Shown piece by piece: positions 1 to 8,890 of a DNA stretch of 51,874 nt. Positions within the stretch are counted from its first letter, which is position 1. Each line of letters begins with the position of its first letter. The DNA is taken from contig JACRBX010000094.1 in NCBI GenBank assembly GCA_016219225.1, positions 1 to 51,874 of the forward strand, given 5' to 3'. The translations under genes were made by a program, and so were the position numbers. The DNA comes from Deltaproteobacteria bacterium (GTDB lineage Bacteria; Desulfobacterota; RBG-13-43-22). The notes under the pieces are model-generated. The model was not told where the DNA came from, searched no databases, and saw only the letters and a list, made by a program, of their open reading frames with translations.

Positions 1-762
1 AAAGGGCTTATTACCTCTTTGGTTACCAACGGAATTATTAATGATGGAAAGCTGTTCGCAAATTTGATGAAGGCGGGATTACAAACTTTAGTATTTTCGT
101 TGGACGGTTCAGAGGCCGCTATTCACGAAAAATTTCGCAAAGGCTGCAAATTTAAAAATACCATCGAGGCGGTAAAAAATGCGGTTGAGATTAGGAACCG
201 GAATAAATTTAAGACAAAAATCGCAACCAATACCGTGATCAATAACACGAATATCCCGGATTTAAAAAATATCTATCGTTTGAGATCTTCCCTGGGGGCG
301 GATAATAATTATTTCCAACCCGTCTGGCCCCTTGGGGAGAAGAAAACCTATTCCGAGCGTTATGACATTAACCATTTAGAATTTAATCAATTATTATCGG
401 TAACCAACGAGTTGAAGCAAATCCCTCAAGGCAATTTGTTCAGCTATTATGATCTGATCCCTTTTCTTTATCAAAATATTGAAACCATTTTCGAAAAGTT
501 GAGTTGTTACGCCGGGAGGGCCTTCGTTCATGTAGATTCGAATGGAATCCTTTTCCCTTGTTCCCCTTTGGATAAGGAACCAATGGGCTCTTTATTAGAG
601 GATGAGATTGGGAAAATAAGGTCCAACGGAATCCTAAAAAAAAGAATCGAAGCATACAAGCGATTTAATTGCGGCGGATGCAGCATGGCTTGTTATCTTG
701 AGAAGAATATCCTTTTATCTAAGTTACAAAGCCCTATTCAATTATTAAGAAGAATAAGATAA
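1..762 (+). CDS. Radical SAM/SPASM-type protein, 5'-truncated by window edge
   Basis: The reading frame is open from base 1 and in frame with no stop before 760-762, so the N-terminus, including the CxxxCxxC cluster that binds SAM, lies outside the window. What remains is the later part of a radical SAM barrel (TSLVTNG, VFSLDGS) and a C-terminal SPASM/Twitch-like cysteine region: CYAGRAFVHVDSNGILFPC followed by CGGCSMAC, which would bind auxiliary Fe-S clusters. The SLVTNG and SLDG pieces are typical of strand motifs in the PqqE/MoaA/SPASM superfamily. It lies directly upstream of polysaccharide genes and resembles the second radical SAM gene at 7032-8108, so the two are probably paralogues serving the same locus. 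The substrate cannot be read from the sequence; no candidate precursor peptide is visible nearby. Confidence 0.8.
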   Translation, partial: KGLITSLVTNGIINDGKLFANLMKAGLQTLVFSLDGSEAAIHEKFRKGCKFKNTIEAVKNAVEIRNRNKFKTKIATNTVINNTNIPDLKNIYRLRSSLGADNNYFQPVWPLGEKKTYSERYDINHLEFNQLLSVTNELKQIPQGNLFSYYDLIPFLYQNIETIFEKLSCYAGRAFVHVDSNGILFPCSPLDKEPMGSLLEDEIGKIRSNGILKKRIEAYKRFNCGGCSMACYLEKNILLSKLQSPIQLLRRIR

Positions 763-878
763 ACCTCAGCCCTTGGTTAATAAAAAAGAGACTAACCCAC
801 CTGTTTTAACTAACAGACCGAATTTTTTCGAATTTTATCCTATCCAATACATATACATAAGAATCCAAAATAAAGGTT

Positions 879-1799
879 ATGAAAGAAAGTTATAAAAATC
901 CCAATTTTCTAATCGTCGGGGCTTCTAAGAGCGGTACTACCTCTCTTTGGCATTATTTAAAACAACACCCCGAGGTGTTTATGTCGGTTCCCAAAGAGCC
1001 TTTATTCTTTGTCTCTTCCTATTATCAATCCCTTAATCCAAAAGACCCCAAATTCAAGGTATTAAAAAATGATTTAAAAACATCTCCGGATGAATACCTC
1101 GATTTATTTTCTGGAGTAAAAAATGAGAAAGCGATCGGGGAGGCATCAGTGCCTTATTTGTATCATTATGACCTGGCGATTCCAGCAATTAAAAAACATA
1201 TCGGGGATTGCAAGATTATCATTGTTTTGAGGAATCCCGTTCAACGAGCTTTTTCTGCTTACACTTTTTTGTTGAGAGATCTTGAAGAATCAAGGTCTTT
1301 TGAAAGTTGCCTGGAATTAGAAGAAAATAGAAAAAAAAATAATTGGGCAATGATCCATTTTTATAAAGGAGCAGGCATCTTTTATCCTCAGGTAAGGGCT
1401 TATCTCGAACATTTTAAAGAGGTCAAGATTTATCTTTTTGAGGAGCTAAAGAACCATACCCGGGAAATCGTTAAAGACATATATGCTTTTTTAGGAGTAG
1501 ATACTACGTTTGTTCCAGATGTGAATACCAAACATAATATTTCAGGCGTTCCCAAAAATATGTTGATTCATAAGGTTATAACCGAACCGAATGCGCTTAA
1601 AAATTTTTTACGGCCGGGCATAAGGTGGTTGATCCCTGAAACGAAAAGAAGAAGGTGGATAGAAGGGTTAAGGGAGAAAAATTTGGTTAAGCCGGAAATG
1701 AAACCAGAGACCCGGCAAGAACTGATCAACTATTTCCATGATGATATCTTAATGCTTCAAGATTTAATTAAGAGGGATTTGACCCATTGGTTGAAATAG
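879..1799 (+). CDS. PAPS-dependent sulfotransferase (Sulfotransfer family)
   Basis: A 306-residue cytosolic sulfotransferase. The 5'-phosphosulfate-binding loop is GASKSGTTSL at residues 14-23 and the 3'-phosphate motif is RNPVQRAFSAY near residues 118-128; together these bind PAPS. The size and the C-terminal basic stretch fit the heparan/NodH-like Sulfotransfer_1/3 families. The start ATG at 879 is preceded by AAAGG, rather close to the start. It stands in a polysaccharide locus and an APS kinase (which makes PAPS) follows two genes later, so the acceptor is most likely a sugar of the surface glycan or its lipid-linked precursor. This acceptor assignment is inference. Confidence 0.88.
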   Translation: MKESYKNPNFLIVGASKSGTTSLWHYLKQHPEVFMSVPKEPLFFVSSYYQSLNPKDPKFKVLKNDLKTSPDEYLDLFSGVKNEKAIGEASVPYLYHYDLAIPAIKKHIGDCKIIIVLRNPVQRAFSAYTFLLRDLEESRSFESCLELEENRKKNNWAMIHFYKGAGIFYPQVRAYLEHFKEVKIYLFEELKNHTREIVKDIYAFLGVDTTFVPDVNTKHNISGVPKNMLIHKVITEPNALKNFLRPGIRWLIPETKRRRWIEGLREKNLVKPEMKPETRQELINYFHDDILMLQDLIKRDLTHWLK

Positions 1800-1860
1800 A
1801 TCCATACCTGAAGATATTTCGGTTGAAGATAGAGATCAAGAAACCGAATCGAAGATTTTA

Positions 1861-3909
1861 ATGGCCAAGAAAGAGAGTATTTTTTTGACCCTAATCTTAG
1901 GGGCCCAGTTCTTTTTTTTACTGATCATATATAAAAGCGGTTTTTCAGGGGCGTCCGGGGATGATTTTTTCCGTGCCTTGATTACTTATGAATGGAAATA
2001 CGATCCTTTTTTGTTTTCAACCGCTTTCGGGGCCATGTCAGTGCTCTGGTTTCCTACCCATTTCTGGATTACAGGGAGCCTTTATACCCTCACCGAAAAT
2101 CTGATTTTTTCCATGGTTAGTACAAGTATTATAGCCAATATTCTGGGACTGATTTTCCTGTTCTTTCTGGCTAAAATTCTTTTTAATTCCATTACCGCTT
2201 TCCTAACTCTTCTTTTGGTCGCTTTCTTACCTTGGCAGATTTGGCTTAGCCTTTCCATGACCGAGATGATCTATTATTGTGCCGCCCTGATCGGTGCTTT
2301 TTTATTTTTTCTTCTTTGGCAAAAAGAGGAAAGGTTTTCGTGGCTGGTGACCACTTCCCTATTTTTTCTAATAGCCACTATGTTTCGACCTGAGGGATGG
2401 ATCTTTGCAGGCCTTTTTACCCTTTGGATATTGCTGGATTATTTCCGGAAAAAAGACAACCGCCCATTATCCCTGAAAACAACGGTTTTAGCGGTAACCT
2501 TATCGCTTTTGTTTATTTTTGTTTGGCTTTTACATAACTGGATGGAATATGGAGCCCCTGTTTATTTTTTAAAATTCAGTAAAACTATCATCCAAACTCA
2601 TTTGGGTTTACACGGGATGGCGGCTCAAATCAAAAATCTTCAATATCCCTTTTTGATGTTTCTGATTTCCCCCCCTTTATTTTTAATAACCCTTCTGAGT
2701 CTCTTTTTTTCCTTTAAAACATTTAATCCCGACCAGAAAAAGTATTTGTATTTGGTTCTCAGTCAGTTGTTGCTCATGATGATCGCTTCGGTTTATGGGG
2801 TGGGAACCAAGGCCGCCCCCCAGCGATATGTTCTGATTAACGTTGTCTTATTGGCCCCCTTTGCTGCTTTTTTTTTAAGCCAACTCTGGGAAAAGAAATA
2901 CGGTAAGAATCTATTAATCGGGATGGTATCGATATTGTTGTTGATCAACTGTTTTAAAGCCTTCCATTTTTCTTCCCGCTATCAAAATACGGCGAATGTC
3001 GGGAAATATTTGAAGACTTGTTTTGAACAAGGTCAAATAAGATCAGAAGAGCAAATATGTTCGGAACTCACCTTTCGAGTGCTTAACAAAAAGATGAACC
3101 TCCCCGAACAGGAATATTTGGTCCTTTCAAGTGAACATGCCGCCTTGGCCGCCTACTCGGAAAAGCCGGGCAATTTTTTATTTAACATAGTAAAACAACG
3201 TCAAAAAATAATAGATCAAACGGCCTTGCCCCTTGATACGGGGACGCTATCGAATTTGTTTGAGATTAACCAATTTTTAGCCAAGAACCAGGTCACCCGG
3301 ATTGTTCTTAAGGACAGGGAGCTGATGGAACTGATCCCCCCTGGATATGTTATTGAAAAAATGATCGGAAATTATACTGTCTTTGCAAGAGATCGGATAT
3401 CTTTTTCGGCCCAGGAAGAGGATGTAAAGAAAAGGCAATACATCGCGGTAAAACGGAGCATGGGAACAGGGATTTCCCTGCAAGGATACCGGTTTGAAAA
3501 AGGATGGTTCCCGGATAACCTTACCCTTTTCTGGAAAATGAACGAAGGGTTTGATTTCAATAAAAAATACAAATTAAATATAAGCTTTCAATTTATTCCA
3601 AACCCGGAGATAACCTTTGAACGGCATATTACCCCTATATTTAATCTTAAAGCCTATGCTCCCAGAGAACAGCCTGGCATCATAGAAGATTCTATTCCCT
3701 TATATCTTCCTGAAAAATTTCCTAATGGGAAGTACCGCCTAAAAATATTTTTTGAGAATATGAAAGATTCTAAAGAAAAAACATTTTTTGAAGAAATCGA
3801 TCTGCCTCCTATTTTCCTGATCTACTCCAAAAGAGAGGTCCTTAAGGATATTATTTCACGGGGGAGATGGGATTTGGATCTTTTAGCCAAGACACTCATC
3901 ACCTTATAA
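1861..3909 (+). CDS. GT39-like multi-spanning membrane glycosyltransferase
   Basis: A 682-residue protein with a hydrophobic N-terminal half (roughly residues 1-375, about ten transmembrane segments) and a soluble C-terminal part of about 300 residues, probably periplasmic. The first extracytoplasmic loop carries GASGDDFFRA, the acidic pair expected for GT-C enzymes of the ArnT/PMT (GT39) class, which take sugars from polyprenyl-phosphate donors. The polyprenyl-phosphate sugar synthase-like GT2 at 6062-6997 could supply that donor. Acceptor and sugar are unknown. Low GC and many T-runs match the neighbouring polysaccharide genes. An alternative label is 'hypothetical membrane protein', since GT-C families diverge strongly outside the loop motif. 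Confidence 0.65.
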   Translation: MAKKESIFLTLILGAQFFFLLIIYKSGFSGASGDDFFRALITYEWKYDPFLFSTAFGAMSVLWFPTHFWITGSLYTLTENLIFSMVSTSIIANILGLIFLFFLAKILFNSITAFLTLLLVAFLPWQIWLSLSMTEMIYYCAALIGAFLFFLLWQKEERFSWLVTTSLFFLIATMFRPEGWIFAGLFTLWILLDYFRKKDNRPLSLKTTVLAVTLSLLFIFVWLLHNWMEYGAPVYFLKFSKTIIQTHLGLHGMAAQIKNLQYPFLMFLISPPLFLITLLSLFFSFKTFNPDQKKYLYLVLSQLLLMMIASVYGVGTKAAPQRYVLINVVLLAPFAAFFLSQLWEKKYGKNLLIGMVSILLLINCFKAFHFSSRYQNTANVGKYLKTCFEQGQIRSEEQICSELTFRVLNKKMNLPEQEYLVLSSEHAALAAYSEKPGNFLFNIVKQRQKIIDQTALPLDTGTLSNLFEINQFLAKNQVTRIVLKDRELMELIPPGYVIEKMIGNYTVFARDRISFSAQEEDVKKRQYIAVKRSMGTGISLQGYRFEKGWFPDNLTLFWKMNEGFDFNKKYKLNISFQFIPNPEITFERHITPIFNLKAYAPREQPGIIEDSIPLYLPEKFPNGKYRLKIFFENMKDSKEKTFFEEIDLPPIFLIYSKREVLKDIISRGRWDLDLLAKTLITL

Positions 3910-3943
3910 ATTCAACCTGTTGATGATCATTAAAAGGATATAA

Positions 3944-4597
3944 ATGGCCGGCTTAATTCAAGTAGAGAATAGGGATATACTGCTTTCGGAAAAAAAAGAA
4001 AGAAATATTGTTTGGAATAATGGCTATATTACAAAAAAAGATCGTATCAAGAGAAACAAACACCAAAGTGGTCTATTATGGTTTACCGGAATTCCCTCCT
4101 CCGGAAAATCCACAATTGCTTACCAGTTAGAAAAGATACTCTTTAAGAGGGGAATTTTTTGTTATGTGCTAGATGGTGATAATATCAGACATGGGTTAAA
4201 TGAGGATCTTGGATTCAGTCCTGAACATAGAAAAGAAAATATTCGAAGAATTGTTGAAGTAGCCAAATTAATGGCGGACGCGGGTGTTTTGGTACTGGCT
4301 GCATTTATTTCTCCTTATCGAGAAGACCGGCAATTTATCAGGACAAAATTTCATGAGGGAATTTATGGGGAAATTTATGTAAAATGTTCTCTGGAAGAAT
4401 GCGAAAGACGTGATCCAAAAGAGCACTACAGACAAGCAAAGATGGGCCTTATAAAAAACTATACTGGGTTTTCAGCGCCTTATGAAGAACCCCTCAACCC
4501 GGATCTTATGATAGATACTACCCAAAATTCGGTCCAGGAGTCGATTTCCAGCATATTGGAATGGTTGGATAATAAAAAGTTTTTAGGTGAGAAATAG
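3944..4597 (+). CDS. cysC: Adenylylsulfate (APS) kinase
   Basis: A 217-residue kinase that phosphorylates adenosine 5'-phosphosulfate to PAPS. The P-loop GIPSSGKST is at residues 49-57; LDGDNIRHGLNEDLGF (about 76-91) is the APS-binding signature; FISPYR at 121-126 contains the conserved serine (S123). The first ~35 residues are a family-typical extension. No ATP sulfurylase (cysD/N or sat) is in the window, so APS must come from elsewhere in the genome. Placement between the glycosyltransferase and sugar-nucleotide genes, with a sulfotransferase two genes upstream, points to PAPS supply for glycan sulfation rather than assimilatory sulfate reduction. Confidence 0.93.
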   Translation: MAGLIQVENRDILLSEKKERNIVWNNGYITKKDRIKRNKHQSGLLWFTGIPSSGKSTIAYQLEKILFKRGIFCYVLDGDNIRHGLNEDLGFSPEHRKENIRRIVEVAKLMADAGVLVLAAFISPYREDRQFIRTKFHEGIYGEIYVKCSLEECERRDPKEHYRQAKMGLIKNYTGFSAPYEEPLNPDLMIDTTQNSVQESISSILEWLDNKKFLGEK

Positions 4598-4603
4598 AAA
4601 AAA

Positions 4604-5137
4604 ATGGAAATTATAAAGGCGCCCTTGGAAGGTGTTTTTTATGTAAGATTTGCTCCGATAGAAGATTTCCGCGGTTCTTTTTCAAGAAGTTATTGCTATG
4701 AGGAATTAAAACAAGTCGGCCTTATAAAAAAAATAGCTCAAATAAATCATGTGATTAGCCATAAAAAAGGAACCATTCGAGGGTTACATTATCAGATTTC
4801 ACCCAGGGCGGAGGTCAAGATGATGCGTTGTTTCCTGGGTGCTCTTTATAATGTGGTCATTGATCTGAGGCCTGAATCCCCCACGTTTTGTCAATGGTTT
4901 GGAATAGAACTATCTGCTGCCAATCAGATGATGTTAATTGTTCCTGAAGGTTTTGCCAATGGCTACCAGACGTTGGCGGATAAAACGGAGGCATTTTACT
5001 TTTCTACGGAATTTTATGCTCAGGAATATGAAAGGGGTATTCGCTGGGATGATCCACTGGTTAAAATAATTTGGCCTGTTTCCGATCCAATTGTCTCCTT
5101 GAAAGATAATTCTTTTCCGGATTATCACACCAAATGA
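4604..5137 (+). CDS. RmlC-like nucleotide-sugar 3,5-epimerase family protein (cupin)
   Basis: A 177-residue member of the dTDP-4-dehydrorhamnose 3,5-epimerase family. RGLHYQ (catalytic His62), a lysine at 72, VVIDLRPESPTF and WDDPLVKIIWP are all present. The second conserved histidine of the family, in the usual GFAHGF motif, is asparagine here (GFANGY, N119). RmlA, RmlB and RmlD are absent, whereas CDP-glucose genes rfbF and rfbG follow, so the likely substrate is a CDP-4-keto-6-deoxyhexose rather than dTDP sugar (inference). The stop overlaps the next start by 4 nt (ATGA), indicating translational coupling with the downstream SDR. Activity as a 3-, 5- or 3,5-epimerase cannot be decided from sequence. 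Confidence 0.8.
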   Translation: MEIIKAPLEGVFYVRFAPIEDFRGSFSRSYCYEELKQVGLIKKIAQINHVISHKKGTIRGLHYQISPRAEVKMMRCFLGALYNVVIDLRPESPTFCQWFGIELSAANQMMLIVPEGFANGYQTLADKTEAFYFSTEFYAQEYERGIRWDDPLVKIIWPVSDPIVSLKDNSFPDYHTK

Positions 5138-6075
5138 AAGGGGCAAAAGTCTTAGTGACAGGGGCGAATGGGTTTCTGGGTGCCCATTTAGTTCAAAAAT
5201 TATTAAAAAAAGGGTATCAGGTCTTGGCAGCTCACCGTCCCGATTCCAGTTTGCAGCGTCTTAAACCATTCCTCAATGAGGTCGAACAGGTTGAACTGGA
5301 ATTAAATGAAAATCCATCGATCAAAAATGTATTTAACAGAAATCGCCCGGAGATCGTGATTCATTGTGCCGCCTATGGCGTTAATTATTCCGATCAAGAT
5401 ATTAAAAAAGCTTTATCGGTTAATGTGTCGGGTACATTGGAACTTATTAAAGCGGCGAGCCATTTTAATATTTCCCGTTTTCTCCATATCGGTTCCTGTT
5501 TTGAATACGGGGATAAAAAATTTCCGGTTAAGGAAAGTGACTTATTAGAACCGACAGGTATTTATGGCGCCACCAAGGCTTCCGCAACTTTGTTGGCTAT
5601 GACCCTGTCCCGACAACTATCCGTTCCCTTGGCCATTATCAGACCCTTCGGACTCTGGGGACCAATGGAAGAAGAACATCGTCTGGTTCCATTGGTAATA
5701 AAATATTGTTTATCTAACCAGCCCTTACCATTAACAGGAGGTAAACAGATACGCGACTATCTTTATGTGGAAGATGCCGCTTCTATGATTATAGCCCTTG
5801 TCGAAGGTTCCGGATTTCCCTCTTATGAAATAGTTAATTTAGGGACCGGGATTCCTGTTACCTTGAAAGCTTTTATTCTTACCATTGCCGGGCTATTTCA
5901 AAAAGAACATCTGATGGGTTTCGGCCGGATACCTTATCGTCCGACTGAAATGTGGTACCTGGTCGCAGATACCACCAAGTGGCAACGATTAATAGGGGAA
6001 TACAAACGAACAACGATTGCCGAGGGGATCGAGAAAGTTTTAATTCATAATGGAATCAAGGATGAAAAAAATTAG
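5134..6075 (+). CDS. NAD(P)-dependent epimerase/reductase (extended SDR) for a nucleotide sugar
   Basis: A 313-residue extended short-chain dehydrogenase. It has the N-terminal Rossmann motif TGANGFLG, a catalytic serine in the IGSCFEYG segment and YGATK as the YxxxK active-site motif; RDYLYVEDAA is the usual C-terminal signature. It overlaps the RmlC-like gene by 4 nt. In context it is a good candidate for the final C4 reductase or epimerase acting on the CDP-4-keto-6-deoxyhexose made by RfbF and RfbG, comparable in role to abequose/paratose synthases. That substrate assignment is inferred from neighbours only. The 3' end overlaps the following GT2 gene. Confidence 0.82.
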   Translation: MKGAKVLVTGANGFLGAHLVQKLLKKGYQVLAAHRPDSSLQRLKPFLNEVEQVELELNENPSIKNVFNRNRPEIVIHCAAYGVNYSDQDIKKALSVNVSGTLELIKAASHFNISRFLHIGSCFEYGDKKFPVKESDLLEPTGIYGATKASATLLAMTLSRQLSVPLAIIRPFGLWGPMEEEHRLVPLVIKYCLSNQPLPLTGGKQIRDYLYVEDAASMIIALVEGSGFPSYEIVNLGTGIPVTLKAFILTIAGLFQKEHLMGFGRIPYRPTEMWYLVADTTKWQRLIGEYKRTTIAEGIEKVLIHNGIKDEKN

Positions 6076-6997
6076 TATTGTCGTTCCGGTTTATAACGAG
6101 GAGGAAAATATACAAACCTTATATGATCGAGTCGACAAAATTTCTAAGTTGTTAATCGATACCTATGAATTCGAATTTATTTTTACGGATAATCATAGTG
6201 AAGATAATAGCTTTTTTATATTAAAACAATTAAGCGAGATCGATCCGCGGATTAAGATCATACGATTTTCAAGAAATTTTGGATATCAACGCTCCATTAT
6301 CACCGGATATTCCTTTGCTTCCGGGGAAGCGGCTATTCAATTGGATTGTGATTTACAGGATCCGCCTGAGCTTTTGATCGAATTTTTAACCTTGTGGGAG
6401 CAGGGATACCAGGTCGTTTATGGGATACGAAAAGAAAGAAAAGAAGGGTGGATTATTAATACCACCCGCAAGATATTTTATCGCCTCATCGATCGTATCA
6501 GTGCCGATAAACTTCCCCATGATGCCGGTGACTTCAGATTAATTGATCGTTGTATTATCGATGAACTAAAAAAGATCAGGGATGCCAGTCCTTATATAAG
6601 GGGATTAATTGCTTCATTAGGCTTTAAACAGATCGGCATTTCTTACAGCCGAGAGGCCAGAAAGGCAGGAAAAAGTAAGTTTAATTTATCCCATTTATTT
6701 CAATTGGCCATAGACGGAATCGTCAGCCATTCCGTCATCCCTCTTCGAATGGCTACCTATCTGGGGTTTTTGATAACTATCGGGGCACTACTCTTAACCC
6801 TGGTTTTTATTTATGGGAGGTTTTATGGGTCAGGAAACTGGCCCCGTGGATTTGCAACGACTACCGTTCTTATCTTATTTGGGATCGGTTTGAATGGATT
6901 ATTCCTGGGTATTATCGGAGAATATCTGGGGAGGATTTACCTTCAAATCAAAATCAGACCGTTAGTTATCATTGAAAAAACCATTAATATTCGTTAA
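6062..6997 (+). CDS. GT2 glycosyltransferase, polyprenyl-phosphate hexose synthase type (GtrB/ArnC-like)
   Basis: The catalytic domain begins with KKISIVVPVYNEEENI, then LDCDLQDPPELL (DxD plus QDPPE, diagnostic of GtrB/DPM1-like synthases) and AGKSKFNLSHLF. Two transmembrane helices close the protein, around residues 235-260 and 270-295. This architecture makes polyprenyl-phosphate-linked monosaccharides at the cytoplasmic face, which GT-C transferases such as the one at 1861-3909 can use outside. ATG at 6062 (MKKISI) was chosen because it lies immediately before the first beta strand; an in-frame ATG at 6050 would add four residues. Either start overlaps the upstream SDR, implying coupling. 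Confidence 0.85.
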   Translation: MKKISIVVPVYNEEENIQTLYDRVDKISKLLIDTYEFEFIFTDNHSEDNSFFILKQLSEIDPRIKIIRFSRNFGYQRSIITGYSFASGEAAIQLDCDLQDPPELLIEFLTLWEQGYQVVYGIRKERKEGWIINTTRKIFYRLIDRISADKLPHDAGDFRLIDRCIIDELKKIRDASPYIRGLIASLGFKQIGISYSREARKAGKSKFNLSHLFQLAIDGIVSHSVIPLRMATYLGFLITIGALLLTLVFIYGRFYGSGNWPRGFATTTVLILFGIGLNGLFLGIIGEYLGRIYLQIKIRPLVIIEKTINIR

Positions 6998-7031
6998 TCC
7001 GTTTTAGAGCGTTCTCTATTTGCCATCGCTA

Positions 7032-8108
7032 ATGCATTCATTTAAAAATAACTTAGTCCGATCTTATAATCTCTACAAACAAATCATTTCAAAACCTGAT
7101 TTTAAGAAAATCACCCGCATTAATTTCGCTGTTACTTATCGTTGTAATAGTCGTTGTAAAACCTGCTCAATCTGGCAAAAATATCGGAAAGAGCCTGGCC
7201 TTTTGAATGAAGAATTGGATTTTACCCAGATTAGGGCGTTTTTTGATCAGGTTCCTTATTTTACCTGCCTGGATGAAATAAATTTGACCGGAGGGGAACC
7301 CTTTTTACGTCCGGACTTCATTGTTCTGTATCGGTATTTGAGGAATAAATTTCCCCGGACCAGGGTAATCATTAATAGCAACGGCCTGGAGTCAATTAAG
7401 GAATGGGATCTGGATGCAGAAGATATGTCTCAGACTATCCTGGTTTTTTCTCTTGACGGCCTGGGAAGTATCAATGATTCCATTCGTGGAATAAAAGACA
7501 GTTATGAAAAAGTCATGAAAAACATCATGGCTTGCAAAAAACAATATTCCGCTCTTAGAATCGGGATAAGTTTTACGATATTGCCTGACAACTACAGCGA
7601 ATTAAAGAAGGTTTTCCAATTGTCCAGGGAACTGAAACTATCGTTTACCATGAGATTCGCCAGTAAAAGTGAAATGTATTATAATAATGTCCAATTGAAT
7701 ACGGAATGGACCCCGGAGCAGTTGGAAAGGGCGGAGGGTCAAATAAACTCTATTATTAAAGAATTAACCCGTTCGAGAAGAATAAGAAACCGGTTTTTTG
7801 ATCTGGATATCTTTTTTTATTCCAAAATGGTCCATTATCAGAAAAATCCAGAACGACTGTTCCAATGTTTTTCCGGGACTCAATCTTTTTTTTTGGATCC
7901 TTATGGAAATATTTTTTCATGTATTTTTTCGGATTTCCCGGTCGGCAATATTAAGACCACCCCCTTTGAAAAAATATGGAATTCTGACCTAACGAAAAAT
8001 AGTAGAGAGGATATTAAAATGAATAAGTGCCATTGTTGGACTGAATGTGAAACACGTCCTTCTTTAAAAAGAAATATATTCAAGTATAAACACTATGGAG
8101 AAAAATGA
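7032..8108 (+). CDS. Radical SAM protein with SPASM-like C-terminus
   Basis: The canonical CxxxCxxC cluster is visible as CNSRCKTC near residues 39-46, followed by LTGGEPFLRPD, the SAM-binding GGE motif, and FSLDGLG. The C-terminal region has CFSGTQSFFLDPYGNIFSC and CHCWTEC, a reduced SPASM/Twitch arrangement for auxiliary Fe-S clusters. ATG at 7032 is preferred over TTG at 7020. The last codons overlap the rfbF start. SPASM enzymes often modify peptides, but members inside O-antigen and capsule loci are also common and mostly uncharacterised. The substrate here may be a nucleotide sugar or a lipid-linked saccharide (inference). It resembles the truncated gene at 1-762. Confidence 0.86.
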   Translation: MHSFKNNLVRSYNLYKQIISKPDFKKITRINFAVTYRCNSRCKTCSIWQKYRKEPGLLNEELDFTQIRAFFDQVPYFTCLDEINLTGGEPFLRPDFIVLYRYLRNKFPRTRVIINSNGLESIKEWDLDAEDMSQTILVFSLDGLGSINDSIRGIKDSYEKVMKNIMACKKQYSALRIGISFTILPDNYSELKKVFQLSRELKLSFTMRFASKSEMYYNNVQLNTEWTPEQLERAEGQINSIIKELTRSRRIRNRFFDLDIFFYSKMVHYQKNPERLFQCFSGTQSFFLDPYGNIFSCIFSDFPVGNIKTTPFEKIWNSDLTKNSREDIKMNKCHCWTECETRPSLKRNIFKYKHYGEK

Positions 8109-8890
8109 TGGAATCTTGCAAAGTCGTTATATTATGCGGAGGTTTGGGTACGCGATTGAGAGAACAAACGGAATTTATGCCCAAACCGTTGGTCGCCGTT
8201 GGAGGACGTCCTATCCTTTGGCATATCATGAAAATTTATGCCCATTTTAACTATAATTCATTTATTTGTTGTCTTGGGTATAAAGGGGAGATGATTAGAC
8301 AATATTTTTTAAACTATGCTTATATGAATCAAGATTTTACCATTACGTTGGGAAAGCAGAATAAAAAAGTGGTATTCGATGGGGAAATTGAGGATTGGTC
8401 GGTGAGCCTCTGCGATACCGGTGTGGATACCATGACCGGAGGCCGGATTAAAAGAATTGAAAAGTATGTGGATACTGAAAATTTTTTGGTCACCTACGGC
8501 GATGGCGTGGCCGATGTTAATTTGGAGGGTCTGGTCAGGTTTCATATTCAAAAAGGAAAAATAGCCACCATTTGTGGCATCCATCCGGTATCCCGATTCG
8601 GAATCATTGAACGCACTCCGGAAGGGATTGTTGAAAGGTTTCGGGAAAAACCCAATCTGGACGGGATTATTAACGGAGGGTTTTTTGTATTCAACAAGAA
8701 AATATTTGACTATTTGGATGAATATTGTATTCTGGAAAAGGAACCCATGGAACAACTGGCCCGGGATAAAGAACTCTCGGTTTATGAACATAATGGGTTT
8801 TGGTTTTGTATGGACACGTACAGGGATTTTTTAGAATTGAATGCCATGTGGAATGATAACAAAGCCCCTTGGAAAATATGGAATGAATAA
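8105..8890 (+). CDS. rfbF: Glucose-1-phosphate cytidylyltransferase
   Basis: A 261-residue enzyme that makes CDP-glucose from CTP and glucose 1-phosphate. The nucleotidyltransferase signature CGGLGTRLREQTEFMPKP is at the N-terminus and the metal-binding YGDGVADVN lies near residue 128; the length matches the RfbF family (about 257). ATG ATG at 8105-8110 gives two adjacent possible starts, overlapping the radical SAM stop. It is coupled to rfbG downstream (8-nt overlap). Together RfbF and RfbG commit glucose 1-phosphate to CDP-4-keto-6-deoxyglucose. Confidence 0.93.
   Translation: MMESCKVVILCGGLGTRLREQTEFMPKPLVAVGGRPILWHIMKIYAHFNYNSFICCLGYKGEMIRQYFLNYAYMNQDFTITLGKQNKKVVFDGEIEDWSVSLCDTGVDTMTGGRIKRIEKYVDTENFLVTYGDGVADVNLEGLVRFHIQKGKIATICGIHPVSRFGIIERTPEGIVERFREKPNLDGIINGGFFVFNKKIFDYLDEYCILEKEPMEQLARDKELSVYEHNGFWFCMDTYRDFLELNAMWNDNKAPWKIWNE

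Noticed and set aside
800-833. CTGTT ... AACAG stem followed by a T-run as a terminator after the first gene
   Set aside because: Only 5 bp of A/T-rich stem and a gap before the T-run; too weak to call.
8309-8791. 160-codon open frame on the minus strand inside rfbF
   Set aside because: Shadow of rfbF; no family features and no ribosome site.
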